Source: Cellvibrio sp. 79 (lineage in GTDB: Bacteria; Pseudomonadota; Gammaproteobacteria; Pseudomonadales; Cellvibrionaceae). Taken from it: DNA of 64,000 nucleotides. The position numbers and the translations under genes are program-made. Of the stretch, positions 36,892 through 45,408 are shown piece after piece (within the stretch, counting starts at the first letter, position 1; each line of letters opens with the position of its first letter). The stretch lies in assembly GCA_003056245.1 (NCBI GenBank), contig MVDH01000001.1, positions 739,679 to 803,678 on the forward strand, written 5' to 3'. Below the pieces are notes generated by a model. It searched no databases and was not told where the DNA came from. It saw nothing but the letters and a program-made list of their open reading frames with translations.

Positions 36892-38076
36892 ATGACTAGA
36901 TTTCAATTGGGCGAAAAAGAAAACCAGCTATTGCATAGTATTTATGCCGCTGCTTTAGCTCCGGAAAAATGGCGATCCGTGATTGAAACAATAATGATTC
37001 AGATTGGCTCTGACAGCGCACAATTGATTTTTTATGACTCGAAACATCCCGGCCGAAATCTGGCTGAAAACATACAAATTGATGTCCTGGGGCCGGAATT
37101 ACCAGGCTCTTTTAAAATGGATATTAATGAAATCAAAGAGTTATTTGGTGGTTGGAAGGAAGGGGCAGTAATTTGTTCGCAACCTGTTCCCTCGTATGCC
37201 GGTGGAAAAAATCCTTGTGATAACGCCCTGAATTCCTCGGGTCCTTATGCCGTTATTCCCCTTATAAATAGTTCTCATGTCGCGTCTATGCTGGGGTTTT
37301 ATTCAATTAATCAGCAATGTTGTTTATCCGCGGAAGCATTACAATTTTTACATCGGCTAGCGCCGCACTTTTCCAAAGCATTACATATTTATAATCAGGT
37401 TAGTGCTGTTAAAAATTCAAATCTATCGTTGGTTGAATCATTGAAATGTTCCCAATTGGGAATAATGTTATTAGACGATCATTTGCATGTTATCTATGCC
37501 ACAGAAGAAGCCAGGCGAATTCTTGAGAAGAATCCGGCACTTCATATTAATTGTTATGAACAATTGGAAATAAAAGATAGCAGGCAACAAATATATCTGG
37601 ATGAACAGCTGCAAAAATTATTGGCAATGACTGATGTCCCCTCGCAATCGCAAGAGTTCAACATGCCTCTGCGCGTACCGGAAAAAGTGCACCCGTTAAA
37701 ACTAACAGCTGTCTCGCTGGATAAGCGGGAGTATGTAAGTAGTAATAAGGTGCGGATCGCTATTTTTTTAAATGACCCTGATCGGATACGATTTCTCCCT
37801 TTGGATTATTTGCAGCAGGCGTTTGCATTGACGCGAACGGAAGGCGCCATCGCCCAAATGCTATTGGGTGGGGACACGATCAATGAAATAGCTGGAAAAA
37901 GACGCACATCTGTGGAGACCGCTCGCTGGCAGCTTAAATCAATTTTGCATAAAACCAACACTGGTAATCAGGCTGAGTTAACCCGGTTGCTTATGTTAAT
38001 AAGCCATGATGTTGCCAGTAATCCTTTGCTAATTGACCAACCTGTTATTCATACCACCCATTTGGGTGATGATTGA
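36892..38076 (+). CDS. LuxR-type transcriptional regulator (first of tandem pair)
   Basis: A 394-residue protein with a C-terminal LuxR/FixJ helix-turn-helix (about 330-390): FALTRTEGAIAQMLLGGDTINEIA, then SVETARWQLKSILHKT. The first 160 residues form a GAF-like sensing region with no recognised ligand pocket, followed by a PAS-like stretch (GIMLLDDHLHVIYATEEARRIL). There is no receiver or acyl-homoserine-lactone domain. It is paralogous to the next gene over its full length. Start ATG 36892 has only a weak ribosome site. Divergence from the COX-like gene suggests it controls that gene. Confidence 0.82.
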   Translation: MTRFQLGEKENQLLHSIYAAALAPEKWRSVIETIMIQIGSDSAQLIFYDSKHPGRNLAENIQIDVLGPELPGSFKMDINEIKELFGGWKEGAVICSQPVPSYAGGKNPCDNALNSSGPYAVIPLINSSHVASMLGFYSINQQCCLSAEALQFLHRLAPHFSKALHIYNQVSAVKNSNLSLVESLKCSQLGIMLLDDHLHVIYATEEARRILEKNPALHINCYEQLEIKDSRQQIYLDEQLQKLLAMTDVPSQSQEFNMPLRVPEKVHPLKLTAVSLDKREYVSSNKVRIAIFLNDPDRIRFLPLDYLQQAFALTRTEGAIAQMLLGGDTINEIAGKRRTSVETARWQLKSILHKTNTGNQAELTRLLMLISHDVASNPLLIDQPVIHTTHLGDD

Positions 38077-38131
38077 CTCTTTTTGTTTTTCTAACATTGG
38101 CGTATCTCATACCTGCCACAAGGACCGAGTT

Positions 38132-39295
38132 ATGCTTGATTACGAATTGGGTGATTACGAGAGCCAGCTCATTAGCCGGATTTATGAAGCTGCCCTGACT
38201 CCGGAATTATGGAGTGAGGTGTTGCAGTCGATAACCAATGTTTGCGGCGCCCATCAAAGCACATTGTTTTTTTATGATGCGCAATGCAGGGCAAGAAATT
38301 TTGCTGTTGCAGATAAAACACGCCGCGAGATTATCGAAAAATACCTGTGTGAATTTATTGATATTGAAGCCGCACGGATGCATTTGCAGCTATCCCGTTT
38401 AAAAGAGGGCGAAGTAGCAACTCCAGCTGATTTATTGCGTGTTACTGGAGGTAGTTATGAAGATTTGGTGGGGGCTGAATATATGGAAAAGCTCATGCCC
38501 CAATTGCAATTTTGTGCGGGTATTATTCTTCTTCATGACAATATGACTTGTTCCGGGATGGGACTCAGGCGATTCACTCCGCCTTATGAATTGGAAGATT
38601 CTGCGATAGATTTTTTGCGCCGTATTACTCCGCACCTCGTGCAAGCAATAAAAATTCATAATCACCTGAGCGAGGTCAAACAGGTAAATCAAGCGATTAA
38701 AGAAGTCTTACAGCGAATTAATCAAGGCGTTTTTTTATTGGATCATAATTTGCGTGTGATTTTTTCCAATCCGGAGGCTGCACGCATTTTGGAATCACGT
38801 GCTGTATTGGAAATTGGCAGACAGGGAAAGCTATACCTGACTGGTGAAAAAGAAAACCGGCAATTGCAGTCGGTATTTCAAAGTTTGATCCAGCCTGCGC
38901 AAGGGATGGTTCGCCAGGTGAAAAAAGCGATTTCAATGGCGACGGGGGCAAGCTGCCAATCGAAGCCTTTAAAATTAACTATTTCCCTGGTCGATACCCA
39001 AACCAACAATGAGCTCAATAAAGAAGGTATCGCGATTGCTGTATTTGTCACAGATCCCGAGCGCCCTGGTAGTTTGTCTGATACTTATATGCAGCAAGCC
39101 TATGCACTCACACCCACTGAGTGCAGCATTATGAAAACGTTACTAAAGAATAAAAATATTGGGGACATCGCTGAAATGCGCGGTACAACCCTGGAAACCG
39201 CACGTAGCCAGCTCAAGTTGATCTTGCAAAAAACAGGTACTCATTCGCAGGTCGAGCTATCCCGGTTATTGATCGCGCTAAATAATGATGTTTAG
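38132..39295 (+). CDS. LuxR-type transcriptional regulator (second of tandem pair)
   Basis: A 387-residue paralogue of the preceding gene, with the same layout: MLDYELGDYESQLISRIYEAALTPELW matches the start of its neighbour, then a GAF-like region, a PAS-like GVFLLDHNLRVIFSNPEAARIL, and a C-terminal HTH (YALTPTECSIMKTLLKNKNIGDIA, TTLETARSQLKLILQKTGTHSQ). ATG 38132 has AAGGA at about 8 bases, giving a 55-base gap after the first gene; the pair is probably one operon from a tandem duplication. Confidence 0.83.
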   Translation: MLDYELGDYESQLISRIYEAALTPELWSEVLQSITNVCGAHQSTLFFYDAQCRARNFAVADKTRREIIEKYLCEFIDIEAARMHLQLSRLKEGEVATPADLLRVTGGSYEDLVGAEYMEKLMPQLQFCAGIILLHDNMTCSGMGLRRFTPPYELEDSAIDFLRRITPHLVQAIKIHNHLSEVKQVNQAIKEVLQRINQGVFLLDHNLRVIFSNPEAARILESRAVLEIGRQGKLYLTGEKENRQLQSVFQSLIQPAQGMVRQVKKAISMATGASCQSKPLKLTISLVDTQTNNELNKEGIAIAVFVTDPERPGSLSDTYMQQAYALTPTECSIMKTLLKNKNIGDIAEMRGTTLETARSQLKLILQKTGTHSQVELSRLLIALNNDV

Positions 39296-39463
39296 TATTT
39301 CCCGCTCAGATGCTTTCAATGGTGCGTGATTGGGATGCAATTGTGAAAATTTGTAATAAGCCCCCAATTGTCGTCCTAATTCGCCAAAAACGTTAATAAT
39401 CACTCGAAAAACATGCCCTTGTGGCGGTATATTAACGACCTCAATAAATGCCGGATTCGGCAA
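39278..39463 (-). CDS. Possible small protein of unknown function
   Basis: A 61-codon frame convergent with and overlapping the end of the second LuxR-type gene by 18 bases. The product (MPNPAFIEVVNIPPQGHVF..., then ELGRQLGAYYKFSQLHP) has plausible amino-acid composition. The start would be TTG with no clear ribosome site, preceded directly by an in-frame TGA. It could be a real short gene or chance. The rest of the 39296-39577 gap shows nothing else. Confidence 0.25.
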   Translation of the reverse strand: MPNPAFIEVVNIPPQGHVFRVIINVFGELGRQLGAYYKFSQLHPNHAPLKASEREILNIII

Positions 39464-39577
39464 TCAATTATAACAACCTGATCGATAATCCAGATCAATA
39501 CTCCGGGCAATTGGAAGCCATCTGCAAAGCAGGTGAGTGAGAGCTATTACAACGAATTTTTAATGAGTGGTACCAGC

Positions 39578-41311
39578 ATGGATAAAGAGCGTATTCTGCA
39601 AGAGCTTAACCAGGGCGTTAAGTCCTGGAACCTATGGCGTAAACGCAGCGCTGTAGGTGAAATAAACCTGGACGGCATTGAGCTAACCGGTGTTAACCTG
39701 GATGAATACGACTTATCCAAAGTATCGCTCCGCAATTCGCATATCACCCATTGCAGTTTTAAAGGCGCAGACTTGATCCAAACCAATTTGCAATATTCGT
39801 TCTTGCAAAAAAATGATTTTAGTCATGCCAAATTAATCGCCGCTAATTTATGCAACACTGATTTGAGCGGTTCGATTTTATTTATGACCAATATGCTGAC
39901 AGCGAACACCCGCAATGCGCGGTTGGAAAATATTGATTTTCGCGGTCATGATATTAGCGGTTTGATGTTGCGCGATGTATCGCTTGCAGGCAGTAATCTT
40001 GAGGGGCAGCAATTAGCGCGTGTGGATTTATCCAATTCCGATCTGGAAGGTGTCAATTTACAAGGTGCAGATTTAGCCGGCACTCTATTTAACAATGCCA
40101 ACCTTACTAATGCCGATGTGCGTGGTGCAAATCTGGTCGGTGCTTTATTTAAAGCGGCAAATCTGAGCGGTATGGATTTGAGTAACCTCGATCTGACCAA
40201 AACCGATTTCACCGGCGCCAATCTTTCCCATTGCGATTTACACTCAACTAATCTCAGCAAAGCAAAACTGATCGGTGCAAATATTACCGGCGCAAAATTG
40301 TGGAAAGTGGTAACGACAGGCTGGAGTATTGCCAGTATTGAGTGTAACTATGCTTATTGGGACAAATCAGGTAAGGAAAAAACGCTTTATCGGAGCCATG
40401 AATTTGAGCGTATTTTTGCAGAAGCAATCACTATTGAATTGCGTTATCCCTATCGCCTGGTCGACCATGAATTAGCAACCTTGCCGATCTTTATTGAACA
40501 CCTTACGGCGGTGCATTGGGGCACAATTATTCGTTTGAAGTCTATTAGCGATGTGGCGGGTGGGGCGCTGGTAAAATTTGTAGTAGAGGAGGTGGGTGTA
40601 CATAACCCCACGGAATTGAAAACCCAATTGCAAGCTGAAGCAGAGCGCATCCAGCTGGCCCAGCTAATGTTGCGCACTAACACGCATTTGCATACACAAT
40701 TGAAAGAAAAAATTGGTGCGATTCGCGAAGAGTTCTGGCCGCGCCTGTTGGAATTGGCGGTAGATCATGAAAAAGATCAGGTGCGCAACCTCACCATTTT
40801 ATTTATGGATTTGAAAGGTTTTTCCAAATGGTCGGCGGATGAGCTTTCCGAGAAACTTTCTCTATTTCGTGGCCTGATAAAACCCATCCTGAAAAAATTT
40901 GCTGCTGGCCATCCCAATATGGAAGGCGATTCCCTGCGCGTTACCTTTAAAAATGCCTCTGCCGGTGTTTCCTGCGCGTGCATGATTCGCAATGTGTTGC
41001 GCGCTGCCGGTTTTGAATTGCGTATTGGTATGGAGTTGGGTGAAGTTGCCGTTGTGCATAACGAAGTGACAGATATCCCTGATCTTGAAGGTGTCGCGGT
41101 GAGTATGGCTGCGCGGATGGAAGCGGCAGCCGAACCGGGCGAGGTGCTGGTAAGCCATAAGGTCCGCCACTATGCGCAACGCAGCGACTTGTTTCAATTT
41201 ACGCCGCGTCGCGTACCGTTAAAAAAAGCAATAGGTACTATTGAACAAGGTGATTACATCGAATGTTTTGCAGTAGAAGCCACTAAAAATTTACAAGATG
41301 CATTCGCTTAA
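39578..41311 (+). CDS. Pentapeptide-repeat protein fused to a class III nucleotidyl cyclase domain
   Basis: A 577-residue cytoplasmic protein. Residues from about 25 to 230 are pentapeptide repeats of A(D/N)LxX form (GADLIQTNLQYSFL, LEGVNLQGADLAGTLFNNAN), a right-handed quadrilateral beta-helix. A mixed linker (about 250-400) is followed by a class III cyclase domain (about 405-565): LFMDLKGFSKW with the first metal Asp, and MEGDSLRVTF with the second Asp, then GMELGEVAVVHNEVTDIPD. Both metal ligands are kept, so cAMP or cGMP synthesis is possible. The start is uncertain: GTG 39533 and ATG 39563 are in-frame alternatives; none has a strong ribosome site. Single gene with a downstream hairpin. 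Confidence 0.82.
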   Translation: MDKERILQELNQGVKSWNLWRKRSAVGEINLDGIELTGVNLDEYDLSKVSLRNSHITHCSFKGADLIQTNLQYSFLQKNDFSHAKLIAANLCNTDLSGSILFMTNMLTANTRNARLENIDFRGHDISGLMLRDVSLAGSNLEGQQLARVDLSNSDLEGVNLQGADLAGTLFNNANLTNADVRGANLVGALFKAANLSGMDLSNLDLTKTDFTGANLSHCDLHSTNLSKAKLIGANITGAKLWKVVTTGWSIASIECNYAYWDKSGKEKTLYRSHEFERIFAEAITIELRYPYRLVDHELATLPIFIEHLTAVHWGTIIRLKSISDVAGGALVKFVVEEVGVHNPTELKTQLQAEAERIQLAQLMLRTNTHLHTQLKEKIGAIREEFWPRLLELAVDHEKDQVRNLTILFMDLKGFSKWSADELSEKLSLFRGLIKPILKKFAAGHPNMEGDSLRVTFKNASAGVSCACMIRNVLRAAGFELRIGMELGEVAVVHNEVTDIPDLEGVAVSMAARMEAAAEPGEVLVSHKVRHYAQRSDLFQFTPRRVPLKKAIGTIEQGDYIECFAVEATKNLQDAFA

Positions 41312-41327
41312 AAAAATACTACTCATC

Positions 41328-41364
41328 AACCTTGTTGTTATTTGCGGCGAATAACAACAAGGTT
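41328..41364. terminator. Hairpin terminator between convergent genes
   Basis: A 15-bp perfect stem (AACCTTGTTGTTATT / AATAACAACAAGGTT) with a 7-base loop is followed by TT only. It lies between the cyclase fusion and the corA gene, which converge here. Confidence 0.65.
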
Positions 41365-41422
41365 TTACGGAAGTGATAGAAATTTTTTAATGATTATTGT
41401 TGAAATAAATGTTGACCGGATT

Positions 41423-42388
41423 TTACAGCCAGCCGGATTTTTTAAAGCGGTAATAGAGATAGCTGCAAATAAGTGCAACAACAACCAGAGATACCGGATA
41501 GCCGTACTTCCATTTCAATTCGGGCATATGCTCAAAATTCATTCCCCACACCCCGACAAATGCAGTTGCCACAGCAAATATTGCAGCCCAGGCAGCAAGG
41601 CGTTTATTGACTTCGCTTTCATCGATACTCACCATGGATAAATTTACCTGGATGGCGGTACCGATAGTGTCGCGAATGGAATCAATCGATGTATTGATGC
41701 GGTAAAGGTGATCGTGTACATCGCGGAAATAATCTTTGGTATTGGAAACAATCGGAGGCACGCGTCCACCATCCAGTTTACTGACCGCTTCCATCAACGG
41801 TGCTACTGCATGTTTCAGGGTAGTCACTTTTCGTTTTAATTCGTAAAGTCGTTCGATGTTGGCGCGCTGTGAACCCTTGGTAAAAATTTGTTCTTCAATA
41901 ATTTCCAACTCGGTTTCCAACGCAACTACTACCGGAAAATAACGATCTACCACTGCATCCATTAATGCATAAAATACAAAGGCTGGTCCCTGTTTCAAAT
42001 GATGCGGTTCGCGTTCACAACGTGCGCGCACACCTAAAAATCCCTGGTGGGTGCGATTGCGTGTTGATAGCACATAATTTTCACCGACGAACACATCGAC
42101 TTCACCGATATTTATTTCGCCATCAACCATTTCTACTGTATGCATTACGGCAAATAGCGAATCGCCATATTCTTCAATCTTGGGGCGTTGGTGGCCTACC
42201 TGGGCATCTTCAACAGCCAGTTCGTGCAAACCGAACTCGTGTTGCATCTGGGTGAGCTCATCGAGGTTGGAGTCTTTTAAGGCAACCCATACAAAACAAT
42301 CGCTGATTTTGAGGTATTCACTTATATCCTCTACTGGAATGCTGCACAGTTTTTTACCTTCCTGATAGGCAACACAATTGATTAACAT
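41423..42388 (-). CDS. corA: CorA-family magnesium/divalent cation channel
   Basis: A 321-residue member of the CorA metal-ion channel family (Mg2+, sometimes Co2+/Ni2+). A long N-terminal cytoplasmic domain is followed by two C-terminal helices. The selectivity motif GMN occurs in VGVWGMNFEHMPELKWKYGYP, between helix 1 (AAWAAIFAVATAFVGVWG) and helix 2 (LVVVALICSYLYYRF). The start at 42388 (MLINCVAYQ) is preferred to 42403. Divergent from a small winged-helix gene. Confidence 0.92.
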   Translation of the reverse strand: MLINCVAYQEGKKLCSIPVEDISEYLKISDCFVWVALKDSNLDELTQMQHEFGLHELAVEDAQVGHQRPKIEEYGDSLFAVMHTVEMVDGEINIGEVDVFVGENYVLSTRNRTHQGFLGVRARCEREPHHLKQGPAFVFYALMDAVVDRYFPVVVALETELEIIEEQIFTKGSQRANIERLYELKRKVTTLKHAVAPLMEAVSKLDGGRVPPIVSNTKDYFRDVHDHLYRINTSIDSIRDTIGTAIQVNLSMVSIDESEVNKRLAAWAAIFAVATAFVGVWGMNFEHMPELKWKYGYPVSLVVVALICSYLYYRFKKSGWL

Positions 42389-42476
42389 GTAAAGTCTCCA
42401 CAAATAGAGCGTGATCTGGATGTTGTCTAGCTTAGCCGGTAGCGCTGTTTTCGTCTGCGTTATATATCAGGGGTGA

Positions 42477-42755
42477 ATGAAGATAATGAGTCATAGCAAG
42501 ACCAAAACCAGCTTTTATCGTCGAATTTATGTGACCTGGTTGATTACCCGCGGGATAAATACCGTGCCCAAAATTATCGCCGCGACCGGCATGCCGCGAC
42601 GTACTGCGCAAGATACCCTGGAGGCTATCCATGAGTTGGCGATTGAGTTGGAGAACACCAACGGTAGCTATCAGTTGATCAATTGGGGTGCGGTTAGCCC
42701 ACAGTGGGTTGAAACTAATATCAACCAACTAAAAGAAGTGCTGGCATACCCATAG
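42477..42755 (+). CDS. Small winged-helix DNA-binding protein
   Basis: A 92-residue protein with a helix-turn-helix pattern in the middle (INTVPKIIAATGMPRRTAQDTLEAI), ending in a strand-rich wing (ELENTNGSYQLINWGAVSP). It resembles small conserved gammaproteobacterial wHTH proteins of unknown target. AGGGGTGA lies just before ATG 42477; ATG 42486 (MSHSKTK) is an alternative start. Divergent from corA, which it might regulate. Confidence 0.7.
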   Translation: MKIMSHSKTKTSFYRRIYVTWLITRGINTVPKIIAATGMPRRTAQDTLEAIHELAIELENTNGSYQLINWGAVSPQWVETNINQLKEVLAYP

Positions 42756-42858
42756 CCCGCTTTTCATGAATACGAGTGCCGTTTTATTTGGGCGGGCGCC
42801 ATTTGCCAGCTTGGCTATACTCATGGGCACTGCAACAAAAAGCGGGTGAGGGTATTTG

Positions 42859-43788
42859 ATGTTACATATGGGAAGACTCCGGAAACCCGGTCGGCGACCA
42901 ATTCTGATTTCTATTCCGGGGCTAGTCTTCGCACTGGTTGCATCGATTGCAAACGCAAAAGAGCACCAGGTTCTTCTGTACTCACAAAAAGAGTTTCGGT
43001 ATCAATATTATCAAGCACTCCTGCGCCAGGCACTCAACGCAACCGAGAGTGACTATGGCACAGCAGAAATCCAGGCTTACCAGTCAAATGGTTCGGAAAT
43101 TACCGAAGCTCGCGGTATGGCCCTGCTGCAACAAAAACGTATCCATGTCACTTTTGTACCTAGCAGCCGTGAGCGGGAAGAATTATTCCGCGCAATACCT
43201 ATTCCGCTCGATCAGGGGTTGTTGGGGCTACGCTTATTACTGATTAAAGAGTCATCTCAAGCACGTTTTGATCAGATTCAAAATGAAACTGAATTGCGTG
43301 AAAAAATGCTGGGCGGATTCAATACCAATTGGTCCGATTACGGTATTTATAAAAGCAATGGCCTTAACGTATTGCCTGCAACCAAATATGAAACCCTGTT
43401 TAAGATGTTGGCGTCCGGTCGTTTTGATTATTTTTCACGGGGATTGATTGAGGTTTGGTCTGAGCTGGATAATTTTAAAAGCCAGTATCCGGATCTGCGC
43501 GTAGAAAACCGGTTCGCGTTTTATTACAACATTCCGGTGTATTTCTTTGTCCATAAAGATAGTGAGCAGCTGGCGCAACGAATTGAGGTGGGCCTTAAGC
43601 GCATCCAGGCCAGCGGTGCATTTTCCAAATTATTCCAATCTTATTATGGTGAGCACATTGTGCGTGCCAAGCTTGATAAGCGGCACATTATTATTTTGCA
43701 AAGTCCGCAGAACCCCCAGGGAATTCCGGTAGTAAAACCATTCTGGTGGCCTGCGGGGATTGCTTTCCCATTAGCAACTACCGATTAG
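42859..43788 (+). CDS. Orphan periplasmic solute-binding protein (paralogue)
   Basis: A 309-residue exported protein with a signal region ending ASIANA and an amino-acid-type binding fold. It is a paralogue of the protein at 15298-16194: both have a conserved block LFKML-A-x-GRFDYFSRG, VYFFVxKD, and the same domain order. ATG 42859 follows GAGGG at 7 bases. There is no transporter subunit nearby. Its stop overlaps the convergent SDR stop by 4 bases. Ligand unknown. Confidence 0.75.
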   Translation: MLHMGRLRKPGRRPILISIPGLVFALVASIANAKEHQVLLYSQKEFRYQYYQALLRQALNATESDYGTAEIQAYQSNGSEITEARGMALLQQKRIHVTFVPSSREREELFRAIPIPLDQGLLGLRLLLIKESSQARFDQIQNETELREKMLGGFNTNWSDYGIYKSNGLNVLPATKYETLFKMLASGRFDYFSRGLIEVWSELDNFKSQYPDLRVENRFAFYYNIPVYFFVHKDSEQLAQRIEVGLKRIQASGAFSKLFQSYYGEHIVRAKLDKRHIIILQSPQNPQGIPVVKPFWWPAGIAFPLATTD

Positions 43789-44492
43789 TGGTTAAGCGCA
43801 TGCAAATAAATATCAGGATGGCTGGATAGCGCTTGATGAACCTGTTGCGTTGCCTCATCGGCCAACACCTGGTGTGCATTTTGTTCGAGTCCATCAAAGG
43901 TGCGTTCGGCTACTACCTGTGGCGCAATCTTTGGAACATCCATCCCATTGGTCAAATCGGTATCGATAAAACCAACGTGAAGCCCGAGCACATGGGTCTG
44001 CTGTCCACTTAATTCCTGGCGCAACGCATTGGTTAATGACCAGGCTGCCGATTTGGTGGCGGAGTAGGTCGCTAATAGCGGTCCGGTTATCCAACTGGCA
44101 ATTGACAGCACATTGATAATTGCACCGCCGCCATTCGCTGCCAAAACCGGAGCAAAGGCACGGGCAAGCTTGAGTGGACCAAAGACATTGGTTTCCAACT
44201 GGCGCCGCAACATGGCCTCCGCATCTCCACTCAAAAAACCGCCGGTTTCAGCTACGCCTGCATTATTAATCAGCAGTGTTACATCCTTATAATCGCGGGC
44301 GACGCGAGCAACATCCTCGGGATTATTCACATCCAGTTTTACCGGGATAACACCCTCCAATGTGATGCTGGCTGGATTGCGGGCGGCGGCATATACCTTA
44401 TGTGCGCCGCGTGCCAGCGCTTCTTTTGCAAATGCCAATCCCAAACCGCGATTAGCACCGGTAATCAATACAACTGCGTTTTCAAGTTTCAT
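43785..44492 (-). CDS. SDR family oxidoreductase
   Basis: A 235-residue short-chain dehydrogenase. TGANRGLGLAFAKEA (cofactor), LLINNAGVAETGG, catalytic Ser in VLSIASW and YSATKSA are all seen. It belongs to the short NAD(P)-dependent group often controlled by an upstream TetR gene. Its promoter carries an operator (44509-44528) identical in its arms to that before the tetR gene upstream. Substrate unknown. Confidence 0.9.
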   Translation of the reverse strand: MKLENAVVLITGANRGLGLAFAKEALARGAHKVYAAARNPASITLEGVIPVKLDVNNPEDVARVARDYKDVTLLINNAGVAETGGFLSGDAEAMLRRQLETNVFGPLKLARAFAPVLAANGGGAIINVLSIASWITGPLLATYSATKSAAWSLTNALRQELSGQQTHVLGLHVGFIDTDLTNGMDVPKIAPQVVAERTFDGLEQNAHQVLADEATQQVHQALSSHPDIYLHALNH

Positions 44493-44508
44493 GGTAATTT
44501 ACCTTTTT

Positions 44509-44528
44509 AATATGATTTTCGTCATATT
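44509..44528. promoter_or_regulatory. TetR-type operator before the SDR gene
   Basis: AATATGA-N6-TCATATT is a perfect 7-bp inverted repeat 17 bases before the SDR start. The same arms and spacing recur at 45178-45197 upstream of the tetR gene and I saw them nowhere else in the window. Confidence 0.75.
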
Positions 44529-44570
44529 TCGACTTAAATTAAAACAGCGGTAAGCCGTTTGGTTCAGGAG

Positions 44571-45155
44571 CTAGCGTAGGTTAAAAATATTCAGTAGCCG
44601 TTGTTTTGTGTTGGCCAGGTGTTCGGTTCTTGCGTTGGGATCTTCCAGGTTGCGCGCCAGTTGGATGGTCCCAGCCAAAGCACTTACCAGGAAGAGGGCA
44701 TCGGCACGGCTTAAAGGCTGATTACTCAGGGCAATCAATTTATCTGCAAATACCTGCACTGCTCTATTTGTTTCCTGCTTGATCCCTTCCTGTTGCCGGT
44801 AAAACTCGGATCCCAATGCCGCAACCGGGCAACCTTCGCCCGTCGAACAAGCCTCCACATGGGCCTCGGACAGATAGGCATCAATATAGGCTGCTAGCGG
44901 TTTTATTCCCTGTTCGACTTGTTGCATCACTGCTACGGCAATTGTGTTGGCGCTGGTACGCCGAGCGTAATCCAATGCTTCCGCCAGAAGCGCATCGCGA
45001 TTAGGAAAGTGCGCATAAAAACCACCATGGGTCAGGCCAGCCTGCTTCATTACATCGGCAACACCCAGTGCATCAAATCCATCGCGACGAATAATCCGCG
45101 CGGCTGTTTCCAGGATGCGCTGGTGGGTGGCTTCTTTTTTGGTCAGGTTGGTCAT
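44571..45155 (-). CDS. TetR family transcriptional repressor
   Basis: A 194-residue regulator. The N-terminal HTH is ILETAARIIRRDGFDALGVADVMKQAGLTHGGFYAHFPNRDALL, typical of TetR/AcrR, and a C-terminal ligand domain contains CPVAALGSEF, as in TetR_C_33-like proteins. Start 45155 is supported because the longer frame to 45194 would lie in the operator. It sits directly upstream of the SDR gene on the same strand and carries the same operator, so it probably represses both genes until a ligand, perhaps an electrophile, releases it. Confidence 0.92.
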   Translation of the reverse strand: MTNLTKKEATHQRILETAARIIRRDGFDALGVADVMKQAGLTHGGFYAHFPNRDALLAEALDYARRTSANTIAVAVMQQVEQGIKPLAAYIDAYLSEAHVEACSTGEGCPVAALGSEFYRQQEGIKQETNRAVQVFADKLIALSNQPLSRADALFLVSALAGTIQLARNLEDPNARTEHLANTKQRLLNIFNLR

Positions 45156-45177
45156 AACGGCGTTGATCAGTGGCTTT

Positions 45178-45197
45178 AATATGATGGTAATCATATT
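45178..45197. promoter_or_regulatory. TetR-type operator before tetR
   Basis: AATATGA-N6-TCATATT, with the same arms and spacer length as the copy at 44509-44528, lies 23 bases upstream of the tetR start. This is the expected arrangement for autoregulation. Confidence 0.75.
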
Positions 45198-45306
45198 TTT
45201 GATTTAGGCATTCGACAAATAAATTTTCCCTATCAAGGAGAGTTGTTTAAGCCGGGCTGCTGTTAGCGCTCTTGAATGTTTATATTTGTAATATTTATCG
45301 CAATAG

Positions 45307-45336
45307 TTGGGTGGGTAATGAAAAATACCAACCCAA
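45307..45336. promoter_or_regulatory. Imperfect inverted repeat upstream of the GH97 gene
   Basis: TTGGGTGGGTA and TACCAACCCAA form an 11-bp inverted repeat with one mismatch and an 8-base spacer, about 75 bases before the GH97 start. It could be a sugar-responsive operator or a leader hairpin. No factor can be named. Confidence 0.35.
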
Positions 45337-45408
45337 GTCCTTTGGGGCTAGGCTTAACCTGCCTCCGCAGCCTCAATCCATAAAAACGAATAAACATAGG
45401 AGAATTCC

